A stretch of DNA of 64,000 bases from Streptomyces sp. NRRL WC-3605 (GCF_001509795.1 NZ_LLZN01000049.1:1-64000); one strand, 5' to 3'. Shown: positions 33,787-43,015, numbered from the stretch's first letter. Notes: generated from the sequence alone by a model not told the origin. Numbers and translations are program-made.

Positions 33787-33952
33787 CGCGCGGTTCCCGG
33801 CGCATCGCGAACCTGGGCGGTCCGGTGAGCCCGGGCGTCGGGTGTCGGGGCGGCGGGGGCATCCGGTGCGCGGTGCGCGGCTCCCTGTGCATCGCGACCC
33901 CCGGGCGGTCCGGTGGGCCCGGCGGGCGTCCGGTGTCAGGACGGCGGCAGCG
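33787..33952. repeat. Imperfect tandem duplication of about 90 bp reaching into the cobC end
   Basis: Sequence from about 33787 to 33860 is repeated with small indels from about 33874 to 33952. Landmarks are GCATCGCGA at 33802 and 33889 (offset 87) and GTGTC at 33842 and 33933 (offset 91). The right copy includes the cobC stop codon at 33936. Apart from this and the hairpin at 33642, the gap 33625-33935 holds nothing I recognise. Confidence 0.7.
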
Positions 33953-34994
33953 CCCGGCGCAGGGCGTGCAGGAAGCCGTCCGTCGTGGCGCGGTCCCGGA
34001 CCGCCAGGCGCAGCCAGTTCTCGTCCAGGCCGGGGAACGTGTCCCCGCGGCGGACGGCGTAGCCGAGGGCGCGGAGTTCGTGGCGGATCGCCGCCGCGCC
34101 CGGCAGGCGTACGAGGACGAAGGAAGCGGCGGCCGGACCGGTCACACGCACGCCGGCCGGGGCGAGCGCCTCGAGTCCCGCGACCAGATGGGCCCGGTCG
34201 GCCGCGATGCGGTCGGCGGCCTCCGCCGCCTCCGCCAGGGCGCGCGGCGACACGCACGCCTCGGCGGCGGCCAGCGCCGGTGTGGACACCGGCCACAGCG
34301 GCTGGGCCCGCTCCAGCGCGGCCACGGTCTCCGGGGCGGCGAGGACGTAGCCGATCCGCAGCCCCGCCAGCCCCCAGGTCTTCGTCAGGCTGCGCAGCAC
34401 GACCAAACCCGGCACGTCGGTCCGCCCCGCCAGAGCCTCCCGCTCGCCCGGCACCACGTCCATGAACGCCTCGTCCACGACCAGCGTCCGCCCCGGCCGG
34501 GCGAGCGCGGCGATCGTCGCGGCCGGGTGAAGGACCGACGTCGGGTTCGTCGGGTTGCCGATCACCACCAGGTCGGCGTCCTCGGGGACGGCCGCCGGGT
34601 CGAGCCGGAAGCCGTCCTCCGCCCGCAGCAGCACCCGGCCGACGGTGTGCCCGGCGTCCACCAGGGCCGCCTCCGGCTCCGTGAACTGGGGGTGCACCAC
34701 GACCGGCCGGCCCACCTTCAGCGCGCGGGCCAGCAGCACGAACGCCTCCGCCGCCCCCGCCGTCAGCAGCACCCGCTCGGCCGGCAGCCCGTGCCGGGCC
34801 GCCACCGCGGCCCGCGCGGCCCGCCCGTCCGGGTAGGCCGCCAGCGAGTCGAGCGTCCCGGCGATCCGCTCCCGCAGCCAGGCCGGAGGGGTGTCCGTCC
34901 GGACGTTCACCGCGAGGTCGACCAGCGCCGACCCGTCGTCGCGGACCTCGGCGTCGCCGTGGTGCCGCAGATCGTGCCCGCTCTCAGTGCGCAT
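33936..34994 (-). CDS. cobC: L-threonine-phosphate decarboxylase-like aminotransferase
   Basis: A 352-residue fold-type I PLP protein of the histidinol-phosphate aminotransferase/CobC group. It shows LLTAGAAEAFVLLARAL, IGNPTNPTS, the PLP-contact VVDEAFMDVVPGE, Schiff-base Lys in SLTKTWGLAGLRIGY, and a final RLAVRD. It supplies (R)-1-amino-2-propanol phosphate for the cobalamin nucleotide loop. The ATG at 34994 overlaps the upstream gene by 11 bp; an in-frame start at 35027 is less likely. Last gene of the cobalamin operon. Confidence 0.88.
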   Translation of the reverse strand: MRTESGHDLRHHGDAEVRDDGSALVDLAVNVRTDTPPAWLRERIAGTLDSLAAYPDGRAARAAVAARHGLPAERVLLTAGAAEAFVLLARALKVGRPVVVHPQFTEPEAALVDAGHTVGRVLLRAEDGFRLDPAAVPEDADLVVIGNPTNPTSVLHPAATIAALARPGRTLVVDEAFMDVVPGEREALAGRTDVPGLVVLRSLTKTWGLAGLRIGYVLAAPETVAALERAQPLWPVSTPALAAAEACVSPRALAEAAEAADRIAADRAHLVAGLEALAPAGVRVTGPAAASFVLVRLPGAAAIRHELRALGYAVRRGDTFPGLDENWLRLAVRDRATTDGFLHALRRALPPS

Positions 34995-35898
34995 GCGCGT
35001 GACCGCCGTGGTGATGCCCGTGCCCATGGTGGTGCCCGTCGTCGTCCGGGTGGAAGTGCGGCTGCTGCGGCAGACCCACCTTGTCCTCGAAGCCCGGCAG
35101 GGCGATCCGGTACACGCAGGAGTCGCAGTTCATCCGCAGATCGCCCCGCACCGCCTCCTCGTACCGCTCCCACACCAGGTCGAGCAGCTCCGGCTCCGGG
35201 CCGATGACGTCCGCCGAGCGCACCTCGGTCTCCGGGTGCGCCGCCGCCCACTCCTGCGTCTGCCGCCGCACCCGGTCCGGCAGGATGCCGGTGAACAGGA
35301 AGTACGGCAGCACGACGATCCGGCGCGCCCCGAGCCGCGCGCACCGGTCCAGTCCGGCCGGCACGTCCGGCGCGGCCAGCGACACGAACGCCGTCTCGAC
35401 CCCGGCGTACCCGCGTCCCTCCCAGAGCAGCCGGGCCGCCTTGTGCACCTCGGCGTTGGCGTCCGGGTCGGTGGAGCCGCGGCCCACCAGCAGCACGGTG
35501 ACGTCCGCGCGGTCGTCCGCCGAGCCCAGCGCCTCGTCGAGCCGCCGCTCCAGGACCCGCAGCAGCGACGGGTGCGGGCCGAGCGGACGGCCGTAGGTGT
35601 ACGTGATGCCCGGGTGCCGTTCCTTCTCGCGGGCCAGCGCCGCCGGGATGTCGCCCTTGGCGTGCCCGGCCGACACCAGCATCAGCGGCACGGCGGCGAA
35701 CCGCCGTACCCCCCGCTCGACGAGGCCGGCGACCGCGTCGCCCAGCGGCGGCGGCGACAGCTCGATGAAGCCGCCCGCGACGGGCAGTTCCGGGTGCCGG
35801 TCCCCCAGCTCCCGGACGAAGGCGCGGAACGCCTCGGCTCCGGCCTCGTCCCGGGTGCCGTGGCCGGCGATGAGCAGGGCGGGCGGGGAGGGGGTCAC
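34984..35898 (-). CDS. cbiX: CbiX-type sirohydrochlorin chelatase with a His-rich tail
   Basis: A 304-residue protein with two CbiX-like halves: LLIAGHGTRDEAGAEAFRAF with the catalytic His near the N-terminus, and VTVLLVGRGSTDPDANAEVHKAARLL in the second half. The C-terminus has a CDSCVYR pair of cysteines, then a tail dense in His (FHPDDDGHHHGHGHHH and onward), suited to binding Co2+ or Ni2+. It would insert cobalt early into sirohydrochlorin, or act as a metal store or chaperone. The GTG at 35898 overlaps cobH by 4 bp. Confidence 0.92.
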   Translation of the reverse strand: MTPSPPALLIAGHGTRDEAGAEAFRAFVRELGDRHPELPVAGGFIELSPPPLGDAVAGLVERGVRRFAAVPLMLVSAGHAKGDIPAALAREKERHPGITYTYGRPLGPHPSLLRVLERRLDEALGSADDRADVTVLLVGRGSTDPDANAEVHKAARLLWEGRGYAGVETAFVSLAAPDVPAGLDRCARLGARRIVVLPYFLFTGILPDRVRRQTQEWAAAHPETEVRSADVIGPEPELLDLVWERYEEAVRGDLRMNCDSCVYRIALPGFEDKVGLPQQPHFHPDDDGHHHGHGHHHGGHAHAH

Positions 35899-36494
35899 GA
35901 TGTCTCCTCGGACGAAGGGGAAGGTGGAACGGAGTGGTACAGCAGGGCGTTGAGCGCGGCCGAGGCGACCGCCGAACCGCCCTTCTCGGACACGTTGCTG
36001 ACGGCGGGCAGCCCGCTCGCGCGCAGCGCGGCCTTGGACTCGACCGCGCCGACGAACCCGACGGGCAGGCCGATGACGAGCGCGGGCCGGGCGTCCAGCG
36101 TCAGCAACTCCTCCAGGGCGGTGGGCGCGTTGCCCACCACCCAGATCGCGCCGGGGCCGACCTGCTCGTACGCCAGCCGGACGGCGTGCGCGGACCGGGT
36201 CAGCCCGGGTCCGGACCGGGCGTCCCTGATCCGGCAGACGGTCTCCCGGCGGGTGATCCCGGCCGCGACCATCTCGACGTCCACGACCACGGGCGCCCCG
36301 GCGTGCAGCGCCGCGTGCCCCCGCTCCAGGGTCCGCTCGTCCAGGACGAGGTCTCCGGCGTAGTCGAGGTCGGCGGCGGAGTGCACCACCCGCTCGACGA
36401 CCGCCCGGGTCAGCGGCGGGAGGTGCGAGGTGTCCAGCCGGGCGCGCATCCGCCGGTAGGACTCCTCCTCGATGGGATGGACGACGCGGTTCAC
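35895..36494 (-). CDS. cobH: Precorrin-8X methylmutase
   Basis: A 199-residue CobH/CbiC protein. The conserved His-containing VVHSAADLDYAGDLVL, the loop VVDVEMVAAGI, VVGNAPTALEELL and IGLPVGFVGAVESKAAL are all present. It moves the C11 methyl to C12 to give hydrogenobyrinate or cobyrinate. The GTG at 36494 overlaps the cbiG-cobJ stop by 4 bp, consistent with coupling. Confidence 0.96.
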   Translation of the reverse strand: MNRVVHPIEEESYRRMRARLDTSHLPPLTRAVVERVVHSAADLDYAGDLVLDERTLERGHAALHAGAPVVVDVEMVAAGITRRETVCRIRDARSGPGLTRSAHAVRLAYEQVGPGAIWVVGNAPTALEELLTLDARPALVIGLPVGFVGAVESKAALRASGLPAVSNVSEKGGSAVASAALNALLYHSVPPSPSSEETS

Positions 36495-38191
36495 CTCGGC
36501 ACCTCCTCGGTGTTCTGCCAGCGGTAGCCGCGCGGGGTCACCATGCGGCCGGCGACCTCCCGGGAGGCGGTGTTGCCGACGGTGACGACCGTCATCATGT
36601 CGACCGTCGCCGGGTCGAGGCCGCCGAGCGTGGTGAGCCGGACGGACTCGTCGGGGCGGGACGCGTTGCGCACGACGCCGACCGGCGTGGTGGGCACGCG
36701 GTGCTTCGCGAGGATCGCGAGCGCCTCGGGGAGCTGCCAGTTCCGGCCGCGCGAGCGCGGGTTGTAGAAGGTGACGACGAGGTCCGCCTCGGCGGCGGCC
36801 CGCACCCGCCGCTCGATGACCTCCCACGGGGTGTGCAGGTCGGACAGGCTGATCGACACATGGTCGTGCCCGAGCGGGGCGCCGAGGACCGCGGCCGCCG
36901 CGAGGGCCGCCGTCACCCCGGGCACGCCCACCACGTCGATGTCGTCGGACGCCTCGGCCAGCGCGGGGGAGGCCATGGCGTACACGCCCGCGTCGCCGCT
37001 GCCGATGAGAGCGACGGCCCGCCCCTGCCGGGCCTCCGCGACCGCCGTCCGCGCCCGCTCCTCCTCCGCGCCGAGGCCGGACTCCAGCACCCGTGTGCCG
37101 GGCCGCAGCAGATCGCGGATCTGGTCGACGTACTGGTCCAGCCCGACCAGCACCGAGGCCCGCCGCAGCTCGGCCTTGGCGCGCGGCGTCAGCAGGTCGC
37201 GGGCGCCCGGCCCGAGGCCCACGACGGCGAGCCGGCCGCGTCCCTGCCGCCGGGCCACCGCGCAGGTGGCCATCGCCGGGCTCCCGTCGGCCCGTTGGGA
37301 CTTCCGCTTCGGTACGAGCAGGTCGCCGCCGCCTACCAGGGCGGCGGCCTCGGCGACCGAGGGGGTGCCGACGGCGGCCAGCGGCGCGTCGGAGGGGTGG
37401 GGGACCGGGACGGCGGCCAGCCGCTCCGGGGCGTGCGTGACGAGAGGGACGCCGAGGCGGGCCGCGGCCTCCACGATGCCGGGTTCGCCGGCCTTCGCGT
37501 CGACGGTGGCCAGCTCCGCCACGGACGCGGCGGACAGTCCGGCGTCGCGCAGCGCGTCCCGTACGAGCGTCAGCACCTCGTCGGCGGGGGCGCCCCGCGA
37601 GGCCCCGACCCCGACGACCAGCGTCGGCGGACGCAGTACCGCCTCGCGCTCCGCCGGCTTCACGAGCCGGTCCGTCACCCGGATCGTGTACGCCCCCTCG
37701 GCGCCGGCCGGCAGCGCCGGCAGCGGCCAGGTCACCTCGGCCCGCAGCGCCACCGGCTCCCCGTCGAGCAGGGCCCGGGACACCCCGGCGACATCGCCCT
37801 CGACCGGGAGGCCGAGTGTGTCCAGACCGGGCAGCCCGACCGCGTCCGTGGCCGTCGTCACCACGGGCTGCGCACCGAGCAACTCGCCTACCTCGTCGGC
37901 GAGTTCGTTGGCGCCACCACCGTGCCCGCCGGTCAGCGCCACGGCGAACCGCCCGCCCTCGTCGACGCACACCACACCGGGGTCGGCGGCCTTGCCGTCG
38001 AGCAGCGGGGCGATCAGCCGGACGACCGCGCCCGTGGCCAGGAAGCACACCAGCTGCCCGCACTCCCCGAACGCCCGCCGCACGGCGTCCCCGACGGGCC
38101 CGTCGTACACGCGGGTGCGGTCCGGCCACGCCGCGGCCAGCCGGTCCCGCGCCGCCGCCCCCGCCGCGGTGGCGGAAATCAGGCCGATCAC
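36491..38191 (-). CDS. cobJ: CbiG-CobJ fusion: cobalt-precorrin-5A hydrolase plus precorrin-3B C17-methyltransferase
   Basis: A 566-residue bifunctional protein. Residues 1-310 are CbiG-like, with FLATGAVVRLIAPLL, GGHGGGANELADEVGELLGAQPVVTTATDA and a C-terminal CobE/CbiG segment LVVGVGASRGAPADEVLTL. Residues about 325-566 are the SAM-dependent C17-methyltransferase with LAVVGLGPGARDLLTPRA, IGSGDAGVYAMASP and GVPGVTAALAAAAVLGAPLGHD. Having CbiG in a pathway with CobN mixes anaerobic- and aerobic-type elements. The GTG at 38191 overlaps cobL by 4 bp. Confidence 0.93.
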   Translation of the reverse strand: MIGLISATAAGAAARDRLAAAWPDRTRVYDGPVGDAVRRAFGECGQLVCFLATGAVVRLIAPLLDGKAADPGVVCVDEGGRFAVALTGGHGGGANELADEVGELLGAQPVVTTATDAVGLPGLDTLGLPVEGDVAGVSRALLDGEPVALRAEVTWPLPALPAGAEGAYTIRVTDRLVKPAEREAVLRPPTLVVGVGASRGAPADEVLTLVRDALRDAGLSAASVAELATVDAKAGEPGIVEAAARLGVPLVTHAPERLAAVPVPHPSDAPLAAVGTPSVAEAAALVGGGDLLVPKRKSQRADGSPAMATCAVARRQGRGRLAVVGLGPGARDLLTPRAKAELRRASVLVGLDQYVDQIRDLLRPGTRVLESGLGAEEERARTAVAEARQGRAVALIGSGDAGVYAMASPALAEASDDIDVVGVPGVTAALAAAAVLGAPLGHDHVSISLSDLHTPWEVIERRVRAAAEADLVVTFYNPRSRGRNWQLPEALAILAKHRVPTTPVGVVRNASRPDESVRLTTLGGLDPATVDMMTVVTVGNTASREVAGRMVTPRGYRWQNTEEVPR

Positions 38192-39426
38192 TGAGCAACT
38201 CCCTTGCCGTCCACGGGGCTTCTGAGGCCCCACAACAAAAAGACCGGATTGGCGGCCGCCAGCCGGGTCACATCCCCGGGCAGCGGCGCCAGCCGGGACG
38301 ACTGCAACAGCACCCCGTCACAGGCGAATCCGGCGCCGTTGAGCGCCGCCCGCGCGGCCGGCACCCGGTCCAGCGCCGCCATGGCGACCACGACCGTGCG
38401 CCGAGCCCGGCGCGCGCACGCGGTGACGACGGCGGGCAGCTCCCGCCCCCCGCCCCCGACGAACACGGCGTCCGGGTCGTCCAGTCGGCGCAGGGCCTCC
38501 GGAGCCGTCCCGTGCACCACCTGGACGTCCACCCCGTGCGCGGCCGCGTTGTCCCGGATCCGCGCGGCACCGTCCGCCGTCTTCTCCACGGCGGTGACGG
38601 CGGCCCCGAGCCGCGCGCACTCCACGGCCACCGACCCGGAGCCCGCGCCGACGTCCCACACGAGATCGCCGAGCCGCGGCCCGAGCCGGGCCAGCGCGAG
38701 CGCCCGCACCTCGAACTTCGTGATCATCGAGTCCCGGTGCGCGAACGCGTCCTCGGGCAGCGCCCAGGAGGCGGGACCCCGGCCCGGCCCGGCGACCGTG
38801 CGCGCGGCGGTCGGCACAGGGGAGCCCGCGAGGCACAGGACGACGCTCACGGCGTCACCCCAGTCCCGGGCGGCGGCCTCGGCCGGGGCGACCCGCTCGA
38901 CCCGCTCGTCCCCGGACCCCAGCGCCGAGGCGACGACGAGCGTGCGGTCCGCGTCGGCGCGCGCCAGCGCCGCACCGAGTTCGGCGGGACCGGCGCCGGG
39001 CCCGGTCAGCACGGCCACCTTCGGACGTGCCCGGCAGACCTGCACGGCTGTCCGCGCGTCCCGTCCATGGGCGCTGACGACCACCGCGTCGTCCCAGGTC
39101 AGCCCCACCCGCGCGAACGCCGACGCCACCGAGGACACCCCCGGCCGCACATCCAGGCACTCCGGCCCGAACCGCTCCGCCAGCGCCCGCGCGATCCCGA
39201 AGAACCCCGGATCACCCGAGGCCAGCACGACCACGCGCCGCTCCTTCCCGACGTACGCGGCGATGGTGTCCAACGCCGGCGCGAGCGGACCGAGCACGAC
39301 CCGCTCCGCCCCGTCGGGCAGCCGTACGGCGTCCAGGTGGCGCCGACCGCCGACCACCAGCTCGGCACCGGCCAGGACGTCCTCGGGCGGCGGCGCCCCC
39401 GTCCCCGTGCCGACCACCGTGATCAT
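38188..39426 (-). CDS. cobL: Precorrin-6Y C5,15-methyltransferase (decarboxylating)
   Basis: A 412-residue CobL with both activities. The N-terminal CbiE domain (about 1-200) has ASGDPGFFGIARAL and VRPGVSSVASAFARVGLTWDDA. The C-terminal CbiT domain (about 230-400) has HRDSMITKFEVRALALARLGPRLGDLVWDVGAGSGSVAVE, a SAM-binding motif I. It methylates C5 and C15 and removes the C12 acetate carboxyl. Four-base overlaps on both sides place it firmly in the operon. Confidence 0.95.
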   Translation of the reverse strand: MITVVGTGTGAPPPEDVLAGAELVVGGRRHLDAVRLPDGAERVVLGPLAPALDTIAAYVGKERRVVVLASGDPGFFGIARALAERFGPECLDVRPGVSSVASAFARVGLTWDDAVVVSAHGRDARTAVQVCRARPKVAVLTGPGAGPAELGAALARADADRTLVVASALGSGDERVERVAPAEAAARDWGDAVSVVLCLAGSPVPTAARTVAGPGRGPASWALPEDAFAHRDSMITKFEVRALALARLGPRLGDLVWDVGAGSGSVAVECARLGAAVTAVEKTADGAARIRDNAAAHGVDVQVVHGTAPEALRRLDDPDAVFVGGGGRELPAVVTACARRARRTVVVAMAALDRVPAARAALNGAGFACDGVLLQSSRLAPLPGDVTRLAAANPVFLLWGLRSPVDGKGVAQ

Positions 39427-40241
39427 GTACTGGCCCCCCGCTCGCGCAGCGCCCGGCGGGCCGCCGGGTCCGCCTTGCGGTACCCGTGGAAGTGGCCCGG
39501 GTGGTACAGGTGCGAGCGGGTGCCGTGGGCCTCCAGGGCCGGGCCGACCAGGAAGAGCGTGTGCTTCCAGAGCTTGTGCTCCTTGACGGTCTCCTCCAGC
39601 GTGCCGATCGTGCACCTCACGACCAGCTCCTCAGGCCAGGTCGCCTGGTAGGCGACGACGACCGGGGTGGAGGTCGGGTAGCCGCCCTCCAGCAGCTCCC
39701 GCACCAGCTGCCCGCTGCGGGCCGCCGACAGGAAGATCGCCATCGTGGTGCCGTGCTTGGCGAACTCGCGCACCTCCTCGCCGGGCGGCATGGGCGTCTT
39801 GCCCCCGCCGAGCCGGGTGAGCACCACGGACTGGGCGACCTCGGGGATCGTCAACTCACGCCGGGCGAGCGCCGCCACGGCGGAGAACGCCGAGACGCCC
39901 GGCACCACCTCGGTCGCGAGGCCGAGCGCGTCGCACCGGTCCAGCTGCTCCTGCGTGCCGCCCCACAGGGCGGGGTCCCCGGAGTGGATGCGGGCGATCC
40001 TCAGGCCCTCGTCGCGGGCCCGCTCGTAGACGGCGACGACGTCCTCCAGGGACAGCGCCGCCGAGTCCAGGATCTCGGCGTCCTCGCGTGCGTGCTGGAG
40101 GACCTCCGCCTGGACCAGGCTGGCCGCCCAGATCACCACGTCGGCCTCGGCGATGGCGCGCGCGGCACGGAACGTCAGCAGATCGGCGGCGCCGGGGCCG
40201 GCACCGACGAAGGTCACCTTGCCGGTTCGGGCATCGGCCAT
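39423..40241 (-). CDS. cobM: Precorrin-4 C11-methyltransferase
   Basis: A 272-residue tetrapyrrole methylase with VTFVGAGPGAADLLTFRAARAIAEADVVIWAASLV, IHSGDPALWGG and VPGVSAFSAVAALARRELTIPEV, matching CobM/CbiF. It methylates C11. The ATG at 40241 follows AGAGGA. A 40-bp gap separates it from cobI, the only clear non-overlapping junction in the operon. Confidence 0.95.
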   Translation of the reverse strand: MADARTGKVTFVGAGPGAADLLTFRAARAIAEADVVIWAASLVQAEVLQHAREDAEILDSAALSLEDVVAVYERARDEGLRIARIHSGDPALWGGTQEQLDRCDALGLATEVVPGVSAFSAVAALARRELTIPEVAQSVVLTRLGGGKTPMPPGEEVREFAKHGTTMAIFLSAARSGQLVRELLEGGYPTSTPVVVAYQATWPEELVVRCTIGTLEETVKEHKLWKHTLFLVGPALEAHGTRSHLYHPGHFHGYRKADPAARRALRERGAST

Positions 40242-40281
40242 GGGATGGGGTCCTCTCACAAGCGGCGGAACGAAGGGGGAT

Positions 40282-41013
40282 TCAGAGCTTTCCGCCCCGG
40301 CCGCCGTCACGGCGGGGCGGCGCGATGAGCGTCGACAGATAGGGCAGCGGGGCGTCGTCGAGATCGGCGGCCGGGCGGATCGACTCCTCCGGCAGCCCCA
40401 GCGCCGACCCCCACACCGCGCCGGCCGTGCGCCCGCTCTCGCGCAGCGCCTCGGCGACCTCGCGTGCCTGCCGCCCGAACTTGTACGCGACGACCGTGCC
40501 GGGACCGGCCAGGGCCTCCTTGAGCACCGCGGACCCGGCCGTCACCGGCACCAGCGTCAGCGGCTCGGTGCCCTCGGTCAGGACGGCGCCGGAGCGTGCC
40601 GCGAGGTCCTGCATGGCGGTGATGCCCGGGACCGTCTCGACGACGGTGCCCGGCACCGCCGCGACGATCGTCTGCGCGAGATAGGTGAACGTCGAGTACA
40701 CGTTGGGGTCGCCGATCGTGGCGAAGGCGACCGCCGCGTGCTCGGCCAGCAGCCCGGCGACCCGGTCACCGGCCGCGTCCCAGGCGGCCTCCCGCCGCGA
40801 CCGGTCCGTGCGCTCGTTCAGCGCGAACACGACCCGGACGACCTTCTCCTCGGGCACGTAGTGCAGCACGGTCGCCTCGGCCCGCCCCCGCTCCCCGCTG
40901 TCCATGACGGGCACGACGACCACGTCGGCGGCGCGCAGCGCGTTGACGCCCTTGACGGTCACCAGCTCCGGGTCGCCGGGGCCCACCCCGACTCCGATCA
41001 GCCTGCTGCTCAT
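40282..41013 (-). CDS. cobI: Precorrin-2 C20-methyltransferase
   Basis: A 243-residue tetrapyrrole methylase. LIGVGVGPGDPELVTVKGVNALRAADVVVVP, ATIGDPNVYSTFTYLA and VPGITAMQDLAARSG identify CobI/CbiL, which methylates C20 of precorrin-2. The ATG at 41013 overlaps the cobB stop by 4 bp. Confidence 0.95.
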   Translation of the reverse strand: MSSRLIGVGVGPGDPELVTVKGVNALRAADVVVVPVMDSGERGRAEATVLHYVPEEKVVRVVFALNERTDRSRREAAWDAAGDRVAGLLAEHAAVAFATIGDPNVYSTFTYLAQTIVAAVPGTVVETVPGITAMQDLAARSGAVLTEGTEPLTLVPVTAGSAVLKEALAGPGTVVAYKFGRQAREVAEALRESGRTAGAVWGSALGLPEESIRPAADLDDAPLPYLSTLIAPPRRDGGRGGKL

Positions 41014-42419
41014 GACGTCCGGCACCTCTCGACGAACCGACGGGCCACACCGGGAGCGGCGGCCCAGTGCGTGTGCAGATAACTCGCGTGCACGCCCCCC
41101 TGCACGAACCCCTCGACGCGCCGTGCGGGCGTGCGCACCCCCCAGGCGGGGGCCGCCCCCGCGCCCGGCTCGACGACGGTCCGGTGGAACTCGTGGGCCC
41201 GCATCCGCGTGCCGGCGGCGGCCAGCGCGCTGTCGCCGACGGCGACGGCGTCCCGGTAGCCGAGGGTGAGCCGTTCGGTCATCCGGGCCGTGGCGTCCAG
41301 CACCCCGCACATGGGAAGCCCGTCCAGCTCACGGCACAGGTACAGCAGACCGGCGCACTCGGCGGCCACCGGGGCGCCGCTCGCCGCGAGGTCGGCGACG
41401 GCCTTGCGCAGCGGCTCGTTGGCGGACAGTTCGGCGGCGTACACCTCGGGGAACCCGCCCCCGATCACCAGCCCCGCCGTGCCGTCCGGCAGACACGCGT
41501 CCCGCAGCGGATCGAAGGGGACGACGTCGGCGCCGGCGGCGGTGAGCAGTTCGGCGTGCTCCGCGTAGGAGAACGTGAACGCGGGACCGCCGGCCACGGC
41601 GACGACCGTCCGCCCGCCCGGCGCGGCGGCCGGCGACTCCCAGGCGTCGCAGGCGGCGGCCGAGGGTTCCCAGGTGTCGCACGCGGCCGCCGAGGGCTCC
41701 CAGGCGTCGCACGCCAGGTCCCCGGCGCCGCGCGCCAGCGCCAGCAGGGCGTCCAGATCGCATCCCGCCTCGACCTGTGCCCCCATCGCCGCCACGGCCT
41801 CCACCGCGTCGGTGTGCCGTTCCGCGGCCGGCACCAGCCCCAGGTGCCGGGACGGCGTGTCCACGCCCGCGGCCCGGCGCAGCACACCCAGCACCGGCAC
41901 GCCCGCCGAGTCCAGCGCCTCCCGCAGCAGCTCCTCGTGCCGGTCGGAGGCCACCTTGTTGAGGATCACGCCGCCGATCCGCACCCGCGGGTCCCAGGAC
42001 GCGAACCCGTGCACGAGGGCCGCGACCGAACGGGACTGCGAGGACGCGTCCACGACCAGCACCACCGGCGCCCGCAGCAGCCGCGCCACCTGCGCCGTGG
42101 ACGCCAGCTCGCCCTCGCCCGCGGCCCCGTCGAACAGCCCCATCACGCCCTCCACCACGGCGAGGTCGCAGCCGCGGGCCCCGTGCCGGAACAGCGGGCC
42201 GATCAGCTCCGGTCCGCACAGGTAGGCGTCGAGGTTGCGGCCGACCCGCCCGGTGGCGAGCGCGTGGTAGCCGGGGTCGATGTAGTCCGGTCCCACCTTG
42301 TGCGGGGACACGGTGAGGCCCCGCGCGGCGAACGCGGCCATCAGCCCGGTCGCGACGGTGGTCTTGCCGCTGCCCGAGGAGGGCGCGGCGACGACCAGCC
42401 TGGGAACGGATGGGCTCAC
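41010..42419 (-). CDS. cobB: Cobyrinate/hydrogenobyrinate a,c-diamide synthase with an internal repeat
   Basis: A 469-residue amidotransferase. The N-terminal ATPase domain has SSGSGKTT (14-21) and HKVGPDYIDPGYH. The C-terminal glutamine amidotransferase domain has the nucleophile in VAAECAGLLYLCREL and a final His in HASYLHTHW. It amidates the a and c carboxylates. Unusually, the interdomain linker (residues 237-266) holds three near-identical 10-residue repeats. The GTG at 42419 overlaps cobO by 4 bp. Confidence 0.95.
   Translation of the reverse strand: MSPSVPRLVVAAPSSGSGKTTVATGLMAAFAARGLTVSPHKVGPDYIDPGYHALATGRVGRNLDAYLCGPELIGPLFRHGARGCDLAVVEGVMGLFDGAAGEGELASTAQVARLLRAPVVLVVDASSQSRSVAALVHGFASWDPRVRIGGVILNKVASDRHEELLREALDSAGVPVLGVLRRAAGVDTPSRHLGLVPAAERHTDAVEAVAAMGAQVEAGCDLDALLALARGAGDLACDAWEPSAAACDTWEPSAAACDAWESPAAAPGGRTVVAVAGGPAFTFSYAEHAELLTAAGADVVPFDPLRDACLPDGTAGLVIGGGFPEVYAAELSANEPLRKAVADLAASGAPVAAECAGLLYLCRELDGLPMCGVLDATARMTERLTLGYRDAVAVGDSALAAAGTRMRAHEFHRTVVEPGAGAAPAWGVRTPARRVEGFVQGGVHASYLHTHWAAAPGVARRFVERCRTS
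41622..41711 (-). repeat. Three in-frame 30-bp repeats inside cobB
   Basis: The units encode CDAWEPSAAA, CDTWEPSAAA and CDAWESPAAA between the ATPase and amidotransferase domains. At DNA level the 30-bp period is clear at 41641-41670, 41671-41700 and the flanking partial units. Each repeat adds one Cys and one Trp. Confidence 0.9.
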
Positions 42420-43015
42420 CACTCGATACCCCTCTGGCCCTTCTGGCCGGCGTCCATCGGATGCTTCACCTTGGACATGTCGGTCACCAGGTCGGCGTAC
42501 GCGACCAGCTTCTCCGGCGCGTTCCGCCCGGTGATCACGACGTGCTGGATGCCGGGCCGGGCCCGCAGCACCTCCACCACCTCGTCGGTGTCGACCCACC
42601 CCCAGTGCAGCGGATAGGCGAACTCGTCCAGTACGTACAGCCTGTACGTCTCGGCGGCGAGGTCCCGCTTGACCTGCTCCCAGCCCTCCCGGGCCTTCTC
42701 CTCGTTGTCGAGTTGCGCGTCCCGCTGCACCCAGGACCAGCCCTCGCCCATCTTGTGCCAGTCGACGGTGCCGCCCTGGCCCGAAGCGCCCAGCACCCGC
42801 AGCGCGTTCTCCTCGCCTACCTTCCACTTGGCCGACTTCACGAACTGGAACACCCCGATGGGCCACCCCTGGTTCCAGGCGCGCAGCGCGAGCCCGAAGG
42901 CCGCGGTCGACTTGCCCTTGCCGATGCCCGTGTGCACGATCACCAGCGGCCGGTTGCGCCGCTGACGTGTCGTCAGCCCGTCGTCCGGCACCACACTCGG
43001 CTGTCCCTGCGGCAC
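42416..43015 (-). CDS. cobO: Cob(I)yrinic acid a,c-diamide adenosyltransferase
   Basis: A 199-residue CobA/BtuR-family adenosyltransferase with P-loop HTGIGKGKSTAAFGLALRAWNQGW, VLDEFAYPLHWGWVD and TGRNAPEKLVAYADLVTDM. It attaches the adenosyl ligand to cobalt. The GTG at 43015 shares one base with the stop of the upstream chelatase gene (TAGTG). Confidence 0.96.
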   Translation of the reverse strand: MPQGQPSVVPDDGLTTRQRRNRPLVIVHTGIGKGKSTAAFGLALRAWNQGWPIGVFQFVKSAKWKVGEENALRVLGASGQGGTVDWHKMGEGWSWVQRDAQLDNEEKAREGWEQVKRDLAAETYRLYVLDEFAYPLHWGWVDTDEVVEVLRARPGIQHVVITGRNAPEKLVAYADLVTDMSKVKHPMDAGQKGQRGIEW

